From Deltaproteobacteria bacterium (GTDB lineage: Bacteria; Desulfobacterota; Syntrophia; Syntrophales; UBA5619), in the NCBI GenBank assembly GCA_023487865.1, contig JAMDBG010000196.1, forward strand, positions 1 through 8,797: DNA of 8,797 nt, in the 5' to 3' direction. A program made the position numbers and the translations under genes. A model generated the notes under the pieces. The model made no database searches, was not told the DNA's origin, and worked only from the letters and a program-made list of their open reading frames with translations. Each line of letters begins with the position of its first letter. Positions within the stretch are counted from its first letter, which is position 1. This document shows positions 1 through 6,549 of this stretch, piece by piece.

Positions 1-1
1 G

Positions 2-1162
2 CGGCAAACTCCCCTGCCTCTTCCCGCGCGGCATCTCCTTCCGCTGTCGCGGTATCAGGCCCTCGGCTATCCGATCAGCATCATCACCAGCCGCGGCTGC
101 CCCTATTCCTGCATCTTCTGCCAGGGGCGGAGGATGGTGGGAAACCGCGTCCGGCTCTGCTCGACCCTTCAGGTCGTCGATGAGATCGAGCAGATCCTCG
201 CCTACGGGATAGGCCGGATCAACGTGGCGGACGACCTCTTTGTCTCGCGCAGCGGCAGGGTGAGGGAGGTCTGCGACGAGATCCTCCGGCGGGGGATCCG
301 GTTCGACTGGAGCGCCTTTGCCAGGGTCAATACGGTGGACCGCGAAACCCTGAAGCTGATGCGGAAGGCGGGGTGCGACAGCATCAGCTTCGGCGTGGAG
401 ACGGGAAATGACGATCTGCTCAAGCTGATCCGGAAAGGGATCACCCGGGAGCAGGTGAGGGAGGCGGTTTCCCTCTGCCGGGAGGCGGGGATCATCGCCC
501 ACACCTCCTTCATCGTCGGCCTTCCCGGCGAGACCCCTGAGACGCTCAAAGAGACAGGGGAGTTTGCCGCCAGCCTCGGATCGCTTTACGGCTATCATTT
601 CCTCACCCCCTTTCCCGGCACCACGGTCCGCGAGGAGGTGGAAAAATACGACCTGGAGATCCTCACGGACGACTGGACCCGGTACGACGCGAACAGCGCC
701 ATCGTGAAGACATCCCGATTGAGCCCCGATGCGATCGATCGTTTTGTGGCCGAATTCGAATCGCAAATCGATTCCGCCTGGCAGGAGATGGTCCGCGCCT
801 ACCAGGAAAAGACCAATCCGCCGGAGATCGATCTCCAGGTGGAGGGCCATTTCCGGATGAAGCTGGTCTATCGGCTGCTCTCCGAGGATCTGATCGAGAA
901 GATGGGTGTATTGTCCCTGCCCGGGGACGCCGGCGGGAGCACCAACGGTTCTCTCGACGAGCTCTGCGGGAGGATTTCAGAAGTGACGGGGGCGGAGGGA
1001 GCCCTGGTCCGACGGACCCTCCAGAGCTTTGTGGAGGCCGGCTTCATCAAAGCGAATATTGAGGAAGGGGTGTTGAGGTGGTACTGGACCCACAATCGAC
1101 ACATCGACCATCTGCCGATCATACCGGGATCAGGTCTGCAACCGGCCCCAGCGCGTTTTTGA
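2..1162 (+). CDS. B12-binding-type radical SAM protein, 5'-truncated
   Basis: The reading frame is open from the first bases of the window, so the gene starts upstream; the first internal ATG (134) is not the start because the catalytic motif lies before it. Of 386 visible residues, C33, C37 and C40 (GCPYSCIFCQG) form the CX3CX2C site that binds the 4Fe-4S cluster and SAM. Downstream come the strand and helix segments of the radical SAM barrel, including SISFGVETGND and SFIVGLPGETPET. The sequence just before the cluster motif (LPLPARHLLPLSRYQALGYP) is typical of BchE-like proteins whose missing N-terminal half is a cobalamin-binding domain; that half is inferred, not seen. The last ~80 residues look like a small winged-helix-type domain. 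The substrate is unknown. The gene overlaps the convergent methyltransferase gene by 33 bp. Confidence 0.85.
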   Translation, partial: RQTPLPLPARHLLPLSRYQALGYPISIITSRGCPYSCIFCQGRRMVGNRVRLCSTLQVVDEIEQILAYGIGRINVADDLFVSRSGRVREVCDEILRRGIRFDWSAFARVNTVDRETLKLMRKAGCDSISFGVETGNDDLLKLIRKGITREQVREAVSLCREAGIIAHTSFIVGLPGETPETLKETGEFAASLGSLYGYHFLTPFPGTTVREEVEKYDLEILTDDWTRYDANSAIVKTSRLSPDAIDRFVAEFESQIDSAWQEMVRAYQEKTNPPEIDLQVEGHFRMKLVYRLLSEDLIEKMGVLSLPGDAGGSTNGSLDELCGRISEVTGAEGALVRRTLQSFVEAGFIKANIEEGVLRWYWTHNRHIDHLPIIPGSGLQPAPARF

Positions 1163-1822
1163 TTCGTCCGTCAGAGATCCGGCCGGCGCCCTTTGGAGCA
1201 CCCCGAGGGTCTGGACCATGGGGAGCTCGAAAAAAAGACCGGAGGCAAGGGCCATATTGTAAACGCAGTAAGGGGCTTGTCCGCCTTTTGCAGGATCCGG
1301 GAAGATGTCGTGGATGATCAGGTACCCGCCGGGCTTAAGGTGTGAAACCCAGGCGCTGTAATCGGAGAAAACCGTTTCAAAGGCATGGCCGCCGTCGATG
1401 AAGATCAGGCTCAGAGGTGTCTGCCAAAAGCGGGCGACGACCTCCGAACGGGCGACGATGGGGATCACGGTGTCTTGGAGGGAGAGTTCCAGGATGGTCC
1501 TGCAAAACAGGGGAAATGTGTTGATCCGCCCCGTTGCCGGGTCCAGAAGGTCGGGATCGTAGTACTCCTGACCGGGCTGCTGCTCTTCCGACCCCTGGTG
1601 GTGATCGACGGAAAAAAGGACCCCTCCCGCTTCGCGGCATCCCGTCCCGAGATAGGCCGCAGAACGGCCGCAGTAGCTGCCGATCTCCAGGCAGGGGCCG
1701 AAACGCGCGGCGTCCTTTGCCAGCTCATAGAGCCGCCCGGCCTCTTCGTCGGCCATGAATCCCTTGAAGGCCAGCTTCGATAAATCGTCGATATTCACTT
1801 CGAGGTTACCATTTAAATCCAA
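1130..1822 (-). CDS. Class I SAM-dependent methyltransferase (Methyltransf_24-like)
   Basis: A soluble Rossmann-fold methyltransferase of about 230 residues. Visible motifs are motif I CLEIGSYCGRSAAYLG (SAM glycine-rich loop), the acidic strand-2 end FSVDHHQG, FIDGGHAFETVFSDYSAW, and LKPGGYLIIHDIFPDP. This motif order matches the Methyltransf_24 family, where acceptors are diverse, so no substrate is assigned. The frame is open back to a TTG at 1978, but the extra 52 residues are low-complexity and have no Shine-Dalgarno. I prefer the TTG at 1820-1822: it has AGGGA four bases upstream and lies about 50 bp downstream of a good -35/-10 pair. GTG 1798 and ATG 1756 (behind AAGGG) are other possible starts; ATG 1756 would remove part of the leader conserved in this family (KLAFKGFMADEEAGRLYELA). 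It is transcribed divergently from nrdD and ends inside the convergent radical SAM gene. Confidence 0.8.
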   Translation of the reverse strand: MDLNGNLEVNIDDLSKLAFKGFMADEEAGRLYELAKDAARFGPCLEIGSYCGRSAAYLGTGCREAGGVLFSVDHHQGSEEQQPGQEYYDPDLLDPATGRINTFPLFCRTILELSLQDTVIPIVARSEVVARFWQTPLSLIFIDGGHAFETVFSDYSAWVSHLKPGGYLIIHDIFPDPAKGGQAPYCVYNMALASGLFFELPMVQTLGVLQRAPAGSLTDESKTRWGRLQT

Positions 1823-1876
1823 TAATTCCCTGACCCTTGGATCGGTCCTTTGAGGCGGTTCATTAAACTGTCGGGA

Positions 1877-1905
1877 ACTATACAATTCGGACCCGCAAAA
1901 GGCAA
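1877..1905 (-). promoter_or_regulatory. Sigma-70-type promoter for the methyltransferase gene
   Basis: On the minus strand, TTGCCT (1900-1905) and TATAGT (1877-1882) are separated by 17 bp, the optimal spacing; they match the consensus hexamers at 4/6 and 5/6. The predicted transcription start near 1870 lies downstream of the TTG at 1978 and so supports a shorter methyltransferase reading frame. Confidence 0.5.
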
Positions 1906-1933
1906 GCGCCATCAGGAACGGAAACAATCGGTT

Positions 1934-2021
1934 GACCGGACCGGGAGAGGGGGCAGATGACGGCAGGAGCTTTTCCAAAGCGACGTTCTGGTGAGACGGG
2001 ACCGGGGGAAGGGGAGATGAC
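1934..2021 (+). repeat. Pair of imperfect 27-28 bp direct repeats
   Basis: Copy 1 is 1934-1961 and copy 2 is 1995-2021. After removing one C (1954) from copy 1, 24 of 27 positions match by eye. The conserved core contains GGACCGGG, then a purine-rich tract, then AGATGAC. The intervening 33 bp are not repeated. Both copies end with a G-rich Shine-Dalgarno-like tract directly before an ATG, and the two ATGs are 60 bp apart, in the same frame. The repeat is absent from the rest of the window at this length, although shorter similar purine tracts precede the VanZ-like and cmk starts. Confidence 0.6.
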
Positions 2022-2070
2022 TCTTACTGTGGAAATTTCTGCAGGATTTTATGCCCCGAAAATATTTTGA
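1957..2070 (+). CDS. Possible 37-residue small ORF upstream of the nrd promoter
   Basis: An ATG at 1957 preceded by a strong purine tract (GAGGGGGCAG) opens a frame of 37 codons ending in TGA at 2068-2070. A second in-frame ATG at 2017, also behind a strong purine tract (AAGGGGAG), would give a 17-residue product, MTLTVEISAGFYAPKIF. The product resembles no family I know and has no signal or membrane segment. It ends just before the nrdD -35 element, so it is not a leader peptide of the transcript predicted from that promoter. No promoter was identified for it. It may be a by-product of the direct repeat. Confidence 0.18.
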   Translation: MTAGAFPKRRSGETGPGEGEMTLTVEISAGFYAPKIF

Positions 2071-2078
2071 AATTGCTC

Positions 2079-2107
2079 TTGACCGCGTCAATATATGGTA
2101 GTATGAA
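2079..2107 (+). promoter_or_regulatory. Sigma-70-type promoter for nrdDG
   Basis: TTGACC (2079-2084, 5/6 to consensus) and TATGAA (2102-2107, 4/6) are separated by 17 bp. This places transcription initiation near 2114 and gives nrdD a leader of about 70 bases. One NrdR-like box lies inside the spacer and the second covers the predicted start site, an arrangement expected of a repressed promoter. Confidence 0.55.
2086..2101 (+). promoter_or_regulatory. NrdR box 1 (candidate operator)
   Basis: The core CAATATATGG (2089-2098) matches the known NrdR-box core CwAtATaTwG at 9 of 10 positions; the flanks match poorly (about 10 of 16 over the full box). It lies between the -35 and -10 hexamers of the nrdD promoter. 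NrdR is the ATP-cone repressor that controls ribonucleotide reductase operons in many bacteria; its gene is not in this window. Confidence 0.6.
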
Positions 2108-2116
2108 TACACAAAA

Positions 2117-2132
2117 CCCCAATATGTTGGGT
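2117..2132 (+). promoter_or_regulatory. NrdR box 2 (candidate operator)
   Basis: The core CAATATGTTG (2120-2129) matches CwAtATaTwG at 9 of 10 positions and the full 16 bp match acaCwAtATaTwGtgt at about 12 of 16. The segment CCCAATATGTTGGG (2118-2131) is a near-perfect palindrome. Its core begins exactly 31 bp after the core of box 1, about three helical turns, which is the usual separation of paired NrdR boxes. It covers the predicted transcription start. Confidence 0.65.
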
Positions 2133-2183
2133 ATGTAGCTTGATATTGATTCAACCCCTCATGCCGAGAAAAAGGACCATTCC

Positions 2184-4274
2184 ATGCATTCAAAAATCAA
2201 AAAGAGAGACGGACGCCTGGTCAAGTTCAATGCGGAGAAGATCACCAATGCGATTGCCAAGGCGGGGGCGGCAGTTGGCGAGTTCGATATCGCGGTTGCA
2301 AAAATACTCACCATCCGGGTCTTGAACCTTGCCGAGAATGTCTTTGACGGCAGGATCATGACCGTTGAGGAGATTCAGGACATCGTGGAAGAGGTTCTCC
2401 TCTCTTCCCCTTACAGGAAGACCGCAAAGGCCTATATCATCTATCGCGACCAGCATGCCCGCCTGAGGGAGATCACCAACCGGATGGAGGTCGATCTGGT
2501 GGATCAATATCTGAAGAAGATGGATTGGAAAATTCACGAAAACAGCAATATGGATTATTCCCTGCAAGGGCTGAACAACTATATCTCCTCCGAGGTGAGC
2601 AAGGTTTACTGGCTGAACGAGATCTATTCCCCCGAGATCCGGAGGGCGCACACAGAAGGGGATTTCCACATCCATGACCTGAGCCTTCTATCGGTCTACT
2701 GCGTCGGTTGGGACCTCTACGATCTTCTTATGGAAGGATTCAGAGGGGTTTCCGGAAAGGTGGAAAGCAAACCGGCCAAGCATCTCCGCAGCGCCCTGGG
2801 TCAGGTGGTGAATTTTTTCTATACCCTCCAGGGAGAAGCCGCCGGAGCGCAGGCCTTTTCCAATTTTGACACGCTCCTGGCCCCTTTCATCCGGTACGAT
2901 AAACTGACGTATCCGGAGGTCCGGCAGGCCCTGCAGGAATTCATCTTCAACATCAACGTCCCCACCCGGGTCGGTTTTCAGACGCCTTTTACCAATGTCA
3001 CACTCGACATCAAGGTCCCCGGTTATTATGCCGACCGCAATGTCATCGTCGGCGGCGAACCGCAGCAGGAGACCTATGGGGATTTCCAGGAGGAGATGAA
3101 CCTCTTCAACAGGGCTTTTCTCCAGGTCATGGCCGAAGGAGACGCCCGCGGTCGCGTCTTTACCTTCCCCATCCCCACTTACAGCATCACAAAGAATTTC
3201 GACTGGGACGATCCGAAACTCGAAGGGCTGTGGGAGATGACGGCTAAATACGGGGTCCCCTATTTCTCCAATTTCATCAATTCGGACATGAATCCGGAAG
3301 ACGCCAGGAGCATGTGCTGCCGTCTGCGGATCGACAACCGGGAGCTCCAGAAGCGCGGGGGAGGCCTGTTCGGCTCCAATCCTTTGACCGGATCGATCGG
3401 CGTCATCACGATCAATATGCCCAGAATCGGTTATCTGGCCGATACGGAAAAGGCATTCCTGGAACGTCTCGAAAAACTGATGGTCACGGCAAAAGAGAGC
3501 CTCGAGATCAAAAGGAAGGTGCTGGAGAAGTTTACCGACGGGAACCTCTATCCGTACACACGCTACTATCTGCGCAGCGTCAAGGAGAGGTTCAACGAAT
3601 ACTGGAAGAATCATTTTTCCACGATCGGTCTGGTGGGCATGAACGAGGCCTGTCTCAATCTCCTGGGACGGGATATCGGCTCACCGGAAGGACAGGCGTT
3701 TACCAAGAAAGTACTGGACTTTATGCGCAACCGCCTGCTTCTTTTCCAGAAGGAAACGGGCAACAACTACAACCTCGAATCCACGCCGGCGGAGGGGACC
3801 TCCTACCGCCTGGCACGGACCGACAAGGAGAAATACCCGGAGATGATCTGCGCCAATGAGGAAAATTACCGGGAGCTGAAGGCAGAGCCGTTCTATACCA
3901 ATTCCACACAGCTCCCCGTCAATTTCACCGACGATGTCTTTGAGGCACTCGACCTGCAGGACGACATTCAATGCCGATACACGGGCGGTACGGTTTTCCA
4001 CACCTACGCGGGAGAACGCATTTCCGACTCACGGGGCGTGAAGTCCCTGGTAAGAAAAATCTGTGAGAATTATCACCTCCCCTATCTCACCTTTTCACCC
4101 ACCTTCAGCATCTGCCCGTCGCACGGTTATCTGAAGGGCGAAATGGAGGCCTGTCCAACCTGCCGGGAAGCCTGCGAGGTCTATTCCCGTGTGGTCGGAT
4201 ATCTCCGGCCGGTCAAACAATGGAACAAGGGAAAGAAGGAAGAGTTCAAGCTCAGAAAGGTCTATCATTTTTGA
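2184..4274 (+). CDS. nrdD: Anaerobic (class III) ribonucleoside-triphosphate reductase
   Basis: Oxygen-sensitive glycyl-radical enzyme that reduces ribonucleoside triphosphates to dNTPs in the cytoplasm. The 696 residues are full length for the family. Residues 1 to ~95 form an ATP-cone, the allosteric ATP/dATP domain. Active-site segments are YCVGWDL (C173) and SMCCRLR (C378/C379). Gly672 in RVVGYLRPV is the predicted radical glycine. C644, H647, C657 and C660 (CPSH and CPTC) are the expected zinc-site ligands; an extra C664 follows. The segment NNYNLESTPAEGTSYRLA (528-545) is also typical. The start ATG is preceded by AAAGGA with 7 bases between. nrdG follows after two bases, so the two are surely co-transcribed. 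Regulation by NrdR is likely from the paired boxes. Whether the reductant is formate or a redoxin-type protein cannot be told here; no redoxin gene is adjacent. Confidence 0.97.
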   Translation: MHSKIKKRDGRLVKFNAEKITNAIAKAGAAVGEFDIAVAKILTIRVLNLAENVFDGRIMTVEEIQDIVEEVLLSSPYRKTAKAYIIYRDQHARLREITNRMEVDLVDQYLKKMDWKIHENSNMDYSLQGLNNYISSEVSKVYWLNEIYSPEIRRAHTEGDFHIHDLSLLSVYCVGWDLYDLLMEGFRGVSGKVESKPAKHLRSALGQVVNFFYTLQGEAAGAQAFSNFDTLLAPFIRYDKLTYPEVRQALQEFIFNINVPTRVGFQTPFTNVTLDIKVPGYYADRNVIVGGEPQQETYGDFQEEMNLFNRAFLQVMAEGDARGRVFTFPIPTYSITKNFDWDDPKLEGLWEMTAKYGVPYFSNFINSDMNPEDARSMCCRLRIDNRELQKRGGGLFGSNPLTGSIGVITINMPRIGYLADTEKAFLERLEKLMVTAKESLEIKRKVLEKFTDGNLYPYTRYYLRSVKERFNEYWKNHFSTIGLVGMNEACLNLLGRDIGSPEGQAFTKKVLDFMRNRLLLFQKETGNNYNLESTPAEGTSYRLARTDKEKYPEMICANEENYRELKAEPFYTNSTQLPVNFTDDVFEALDLQDDIQCRYTGGTVFHTYAGERISDSRGVKSLVRKICENYHLPYLTFSPTFSICPSHGYLKGEMEACPTCREACEVYSRVVGYLRPVKQWNKGKKEEFKLRKVYHF

Positions 4275-4276
4275 AG

Positions 4277-4966
4277 ATGAAGATCGGCGGTCTGCAGCGA
4301 GTTTCTCTCAACGATTATCCGGGAAAAATCTGTGCCACTGTTTTTACCCAGGGGTGCAACTTCCGCTGTCCCTACTGTCACAATCCGGAGTTGGTCGATC
4401 CGGGTCAATACGGACCCGTCATCCCCGAAGAGGAAGTCCTTTCGTTCCTGGATAAAAGACGCGGAAAGCTCGAAGCGGTGACTGTGACCGGCGGAGAACC
4501 GGCGCTTCAGGGGGACCTGGGGGAGTTTCTGGGGGCGCTGAAAAAAAGGGGGTATCTCGTCAAGCTGGACACCAACGGCTCAAACCCGGACACCCTGTCG
4601 ACCATGATCGACAGGCGGCTGGTGGACTATATCGCCATGGACATCAAGGGTCCGCTCGACCGATACGGGCAGATCGCTTCGGTAAAGGCGGATACGTCCC
4701 GAATCAGGAGGAGCATTCAACTCGTCACGACATCAGGGATCGAACATGAATTTAGAACGACGGTGGTCCGCTCCCAACTCGATCTTGACGATCTGCTGTC
4801 CATGGCAAAACTGATCAAGAAAGCCAGTCCGTACGTGTTGCAGCCTTTTGTTGCCACAAAGACACTGGACGGCGCCTTTCTTTCCGAGACATCCTACACA
4901 CCGGAAGAATTTTCAACCATTCGAGAAGTTTTGGGGAAAAAAGGCGTCAGGGTTGTCGTTCGTTGA
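4277..4966 (+). CDS. nrdG: Anaerobic ribonucleotide reductase activating protein (radical SAM)
   Basis: Glycyl-radical activase that cleaves SAM reductively to place the radical on NrdD. With the ATG at 4277 it has 229 residues, close to the NrdG2-type subfamily and longer than the ~155-residue E. coli NrdG. C27, C31 and C34 (GCNFRCPYCHN) form the CX3CX2C cluster site; VTGGEPALQ is the SAM-binding GGEP motif; DTNGSNPDTL and DYIAMDIKGPLDRYG are further typical barrel segments. The first two bases after the nrdD stop separate the genes, implying translational coupling. The start is slightly uncertain: AAAGG (4256-4260) is 16 bases from the ATG but 10 bases from an in-frame TTG at 4271 that overlaps the nrdD stop codon and would add two residues. 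An ATG at 4220 inside nrdD is also in frame but is unlikely. Confidence 0.94.
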   Translation: MKIGGLQRVSLNDYPGKICATVFTQGCNFRCPYCHNPELVDPGQYGPVIPEEEVLSFLDKRRGKLEAVTVTGGEPALQGDLGEFLGALKKRGYLVKLDTNGSNPDTLSTMIDRRLVDYIAMDIKGPLDRYGQIASVKADTSRIRRSIQLVTTSGIEHEFRTTVVRSQLDLDDLLSMAKLIKKASPYVLQPFVATKTLDGAFLSETSYTPEEFSTIREVLGKKGVRVVVR

Positions 4967-4987
4967 CGGACCGTCGAGTGTGAACCT

Positions 4988-6388
4988 TCAACGTTTCAGC
5001 GATTCGATCTCCTTGGTGATTTCCTTCGAGCGGACCGCATCCGGCGGGAAATGCTTTATGGCGGCCTTGAAATGAAAGAGGGCACTGTCCGCCTTTTCTT
5101 TTTTCTTGAAATAGAGGCCGAAATAGTAGTGCGAATCTCCCTGCCGGTTGGCCTTCCCATAAGCCATCGCCAGGCTGTATAAAACCTCCGGGTCGTCAAG
5201 TTGCCTCTTCTCAAGATCCTTGTAGAAACTGAGCGCCTTGGACACATCTCCCAGGGCCTCCTCGGTTCTTCCCATGTAAAGCAGGGCTACTGCGTTGTCC
5301 TTCTCGATGCCGAGGGATCGGCCCAGGTAAGCGGAGGCGTCATTGAACTGTCCGTTTTTATAGTAAGCGATTCCGAGATCCCGCAGGATATCCGCATCCT
5401 CCGGTGCCAGAACCAAGGCTCTCCGGAAAGTATCCAGGGATTCCCTGAGCATCCCCATTCTCTCCTGCGTGACAGCCAGACCGTAGAGGGCATCCACATC
5501 CTCGGGATTCGTCTTCAGGCTATTTTGAAAATGCTGGAGATTGGTCGAATCTGCGGCTTTGTTATCGAGCAACAAGAGGGTTTGTGTCCGTTTCAGATTT
5601 CCAATGATGCTTTCTGCGCCTTTTTGGGTGTAAGTGGTTTGCAGCAGGGCGTCGATGTAGCGCGTTCTTTCATCGGTGCCGGGATGGGTCAGGAAATAGG
5701 AGGGGATGGTGTTGGAGTAGAATTCATAGCGCCTCATGATCTTCAGGAAATCGAGCATGCCGGCGCCGCTGTAACCGGCGCCGACGAGATAGGACATGCC
5801 TGACCTGTCGGCTGCCTCCTCATGCTCCCGGCTGTATTTTAAAGAGAGGGTCGCGGCGGTGGCCATCGTGAAGCTCGTGACCGCGGCGGAGGCATCGCCG
5901 CTGCCTCCCAGAAAGGCGCCGGCAAGGATGGCCGCCAGCGACGCGATATTGATGACCTTGGATCTGTCGACGATCTCGGCGATGTGCCGGCCGTTGACAT
6001 GGGCGATTTCATGGGCGAGGACTCCCGCCAGTTGCGCCTCATTCTCCACCAGGTTGATCAAGCCCTGATTGATATAGACATAACCTCCGGGGGTGGCAAA
6101 AGCGTTGATCGCCGAACTCCGGATGATCGAAAATTTGAATTCAAAGGGGGCCCTGTCACTGTGGGAAAGGATGCGCTCACCCAGCCGACCGAGGTAGTTG
6201 TTGGCCCGTTCATTTTTAGAAAGGGCGTTTGCCTTTTCAAGTTTATCGTAGAACTCCTTCCCCAGTTTTTTCTCATCGTCGATAGAAAAAGACGCCCGAG
6301 CCGTCCCCTGGAGTGAATCCACCGCACAGAAAAGGACAGCTGTCAAAAGGAGTATGGAAAGCTTTTTTAGTCGACGACTTAAATACAC
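4988..6388 (-). CDS. Exported M48-family zinc metalloprotease with TPR repeats (BepA/YfgC-like)
   Basis: A 466-residue protein if started at the GTG 6386-6388, which has a GGGGA tract upstream and is followed directly by a signal peptide: RRLKKL, a hydrophobic stretch SILLLTAVLFCAV, and an Ala-X-Ala-like end at TARA. It is therefore predicted to be exported to the periplasm. HEIAH (126-130) is the zinc HExxH motif and the EEAAD segment (190-194) supplies the third ligand of M48 peptidases. HPGTDERTRYI is a conserved post-catalytic signature. From about residue 285 to the end the protein consists of TPR-like helix pairs (for example DALYGLAVTQERMGMLRESL and ILRDLGIAYYKNGQFNDASA). Relatives such as BepA take part in outer-membrane protein quality control; the same role here is inference. 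The frame stays open 100 codons further upstream, but that stretch is intergenic and overlaps the start of the divergent gene. It stands alone between convergent nrdG and the divergent cluster. Confidence 0.9.
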   Translation of the reverse strand: MYLSRRLKKLSILLLTAVLFCAVDSLQGTARASFSIDDEKKLGKEFYDKLEKANALSKNERANNYLGRLGERILSHSDRAPFEFKFSIIRSSAINAFATPGGYVYINQGLINLVENEAQLAGVLAHEIAHVNGRHIAEIVDRSKVINIASLAAILAGAFLGGSGDASAAVTSFTMATAATLSLKYSREHEEAADRSGMSYLVGAGYSGAGMLDFLKIMRRYEFYSNTIPSYFLTHPGTDERTRYIDALLQTTYTQKGAESIIGNLKRTQTLLLLDNKAADSTNLQHFQNSLKTNPEDVDALYGLAVTQERMGMLRESLDTFRRALVLAPEDADILRDLGIAYYKNGQFNDASAYLGRSLGIEKDNAVALLYMGRTEEALGDVSKALSFYKDLEKRQLDDPEVLYSLAMAYGKANRQGDSHYYFGLYFKKKEKADSALFHFKAAIKHFPPDAVRSKEITKEIESLKR

Positions 6389-6422
6389 CGTTATCCCCGT
6401 CTCTTGTTGTATCCTGTTTGGG

Positions 6423-6454
6423 AATATACTATCTTTTTTTTCCGCGACAGGCAA
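6423..6454 (-). promoter_or_regulatory. Candidate promoter for the M48 protease gene
   Basis: On the minus strand TTGCCT (6449-6454) and TAGTAT (6426-6431) are 17 bp apart, each 4/6 to consensus. A better -10 hexamer, TATATT (6423-6428, 5/6), overlaps it at a less favourable 20-bp spacing. The stretch lies about 40 bases upstream of the GTG start. Confidence 0.35.
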
Positions 6455-6500
6455 GGTGTCATTCGGACTCAAAATATCGGGTATATGGACAATCGGTATA

Positions 6501-6529
6501 TTGTACGAAATACGTCCATGTGGTATAGA
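6501..6529 (+). promoter_or_regulatory. Candidate extended -10 promoter for the DUF2889-VanZ-cmk cluster
   Basis: TATAGA (6524-6529, 4/6) is preceded by TGG, the extended -10 TGn element, which can offset a poor -35. The -35 position holds TTGTAC (6501-6506, only 3/6) at 17 bp. An inverted repeat, ATGGAC (6485-6490) and GTCCAT (6514-6519), surrounds the -35 element and could be an operator. Confidence 0.35.
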
Positions 6530-6549
6530 GCCCCGCAAAAAGGAGCGGT

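Larger units (their letters stand above)
1823..2183. other. Divergent intergenic region between the methyltransferase gene and nrdD
   Basis: This 361-bp stretch holds no recognised protein gene. From left to right it contains the methyltransferase promoter, a pair of GC-rich purine-biased direct repeats, a short reading frame of doubtful status (1957-2070), and an AT-rich segment (about 2040-2160) carrying the nrdD promoter and two NrdR-like boxes. No tRNA, riboswitch or terminator could be recognised in it. Confidence 0.6.

Noticed and set aside
2140..2154. FNR-like site TTGATATTGATTCAA upstream of nrdD
   Set aside because: The outer TTGA and TCAA arms are 7 bases apart instead of 6 and the inner bases do not pair, so it does not fit TTGATnnnnATCAA. 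An anaerobic gene makes such a site tempting but the sequence does not support it.
1912..2193. Minus-strand open frame across the methyltransferase-nrdD gap
   Set aside because: No Shine-Dalgarno, no family resemblance, and it covers the promoter and NrdR-box segment.
2688..3614. Long minus-strand open frame (308 codons) inside nrdD
   Set aside because: It is antisense to a fully recognisable nrdD, shows no known domain, and is explained by codon bias in nrdD.
4965..4975. Palindrome GACGGACCGTC between nrdG and the M48 gene as a bidirectional terminator
   Set aside because: The stem is about 5 bp with a central single base, which cannot form a normal loop, and no T-tract follows on either strand.
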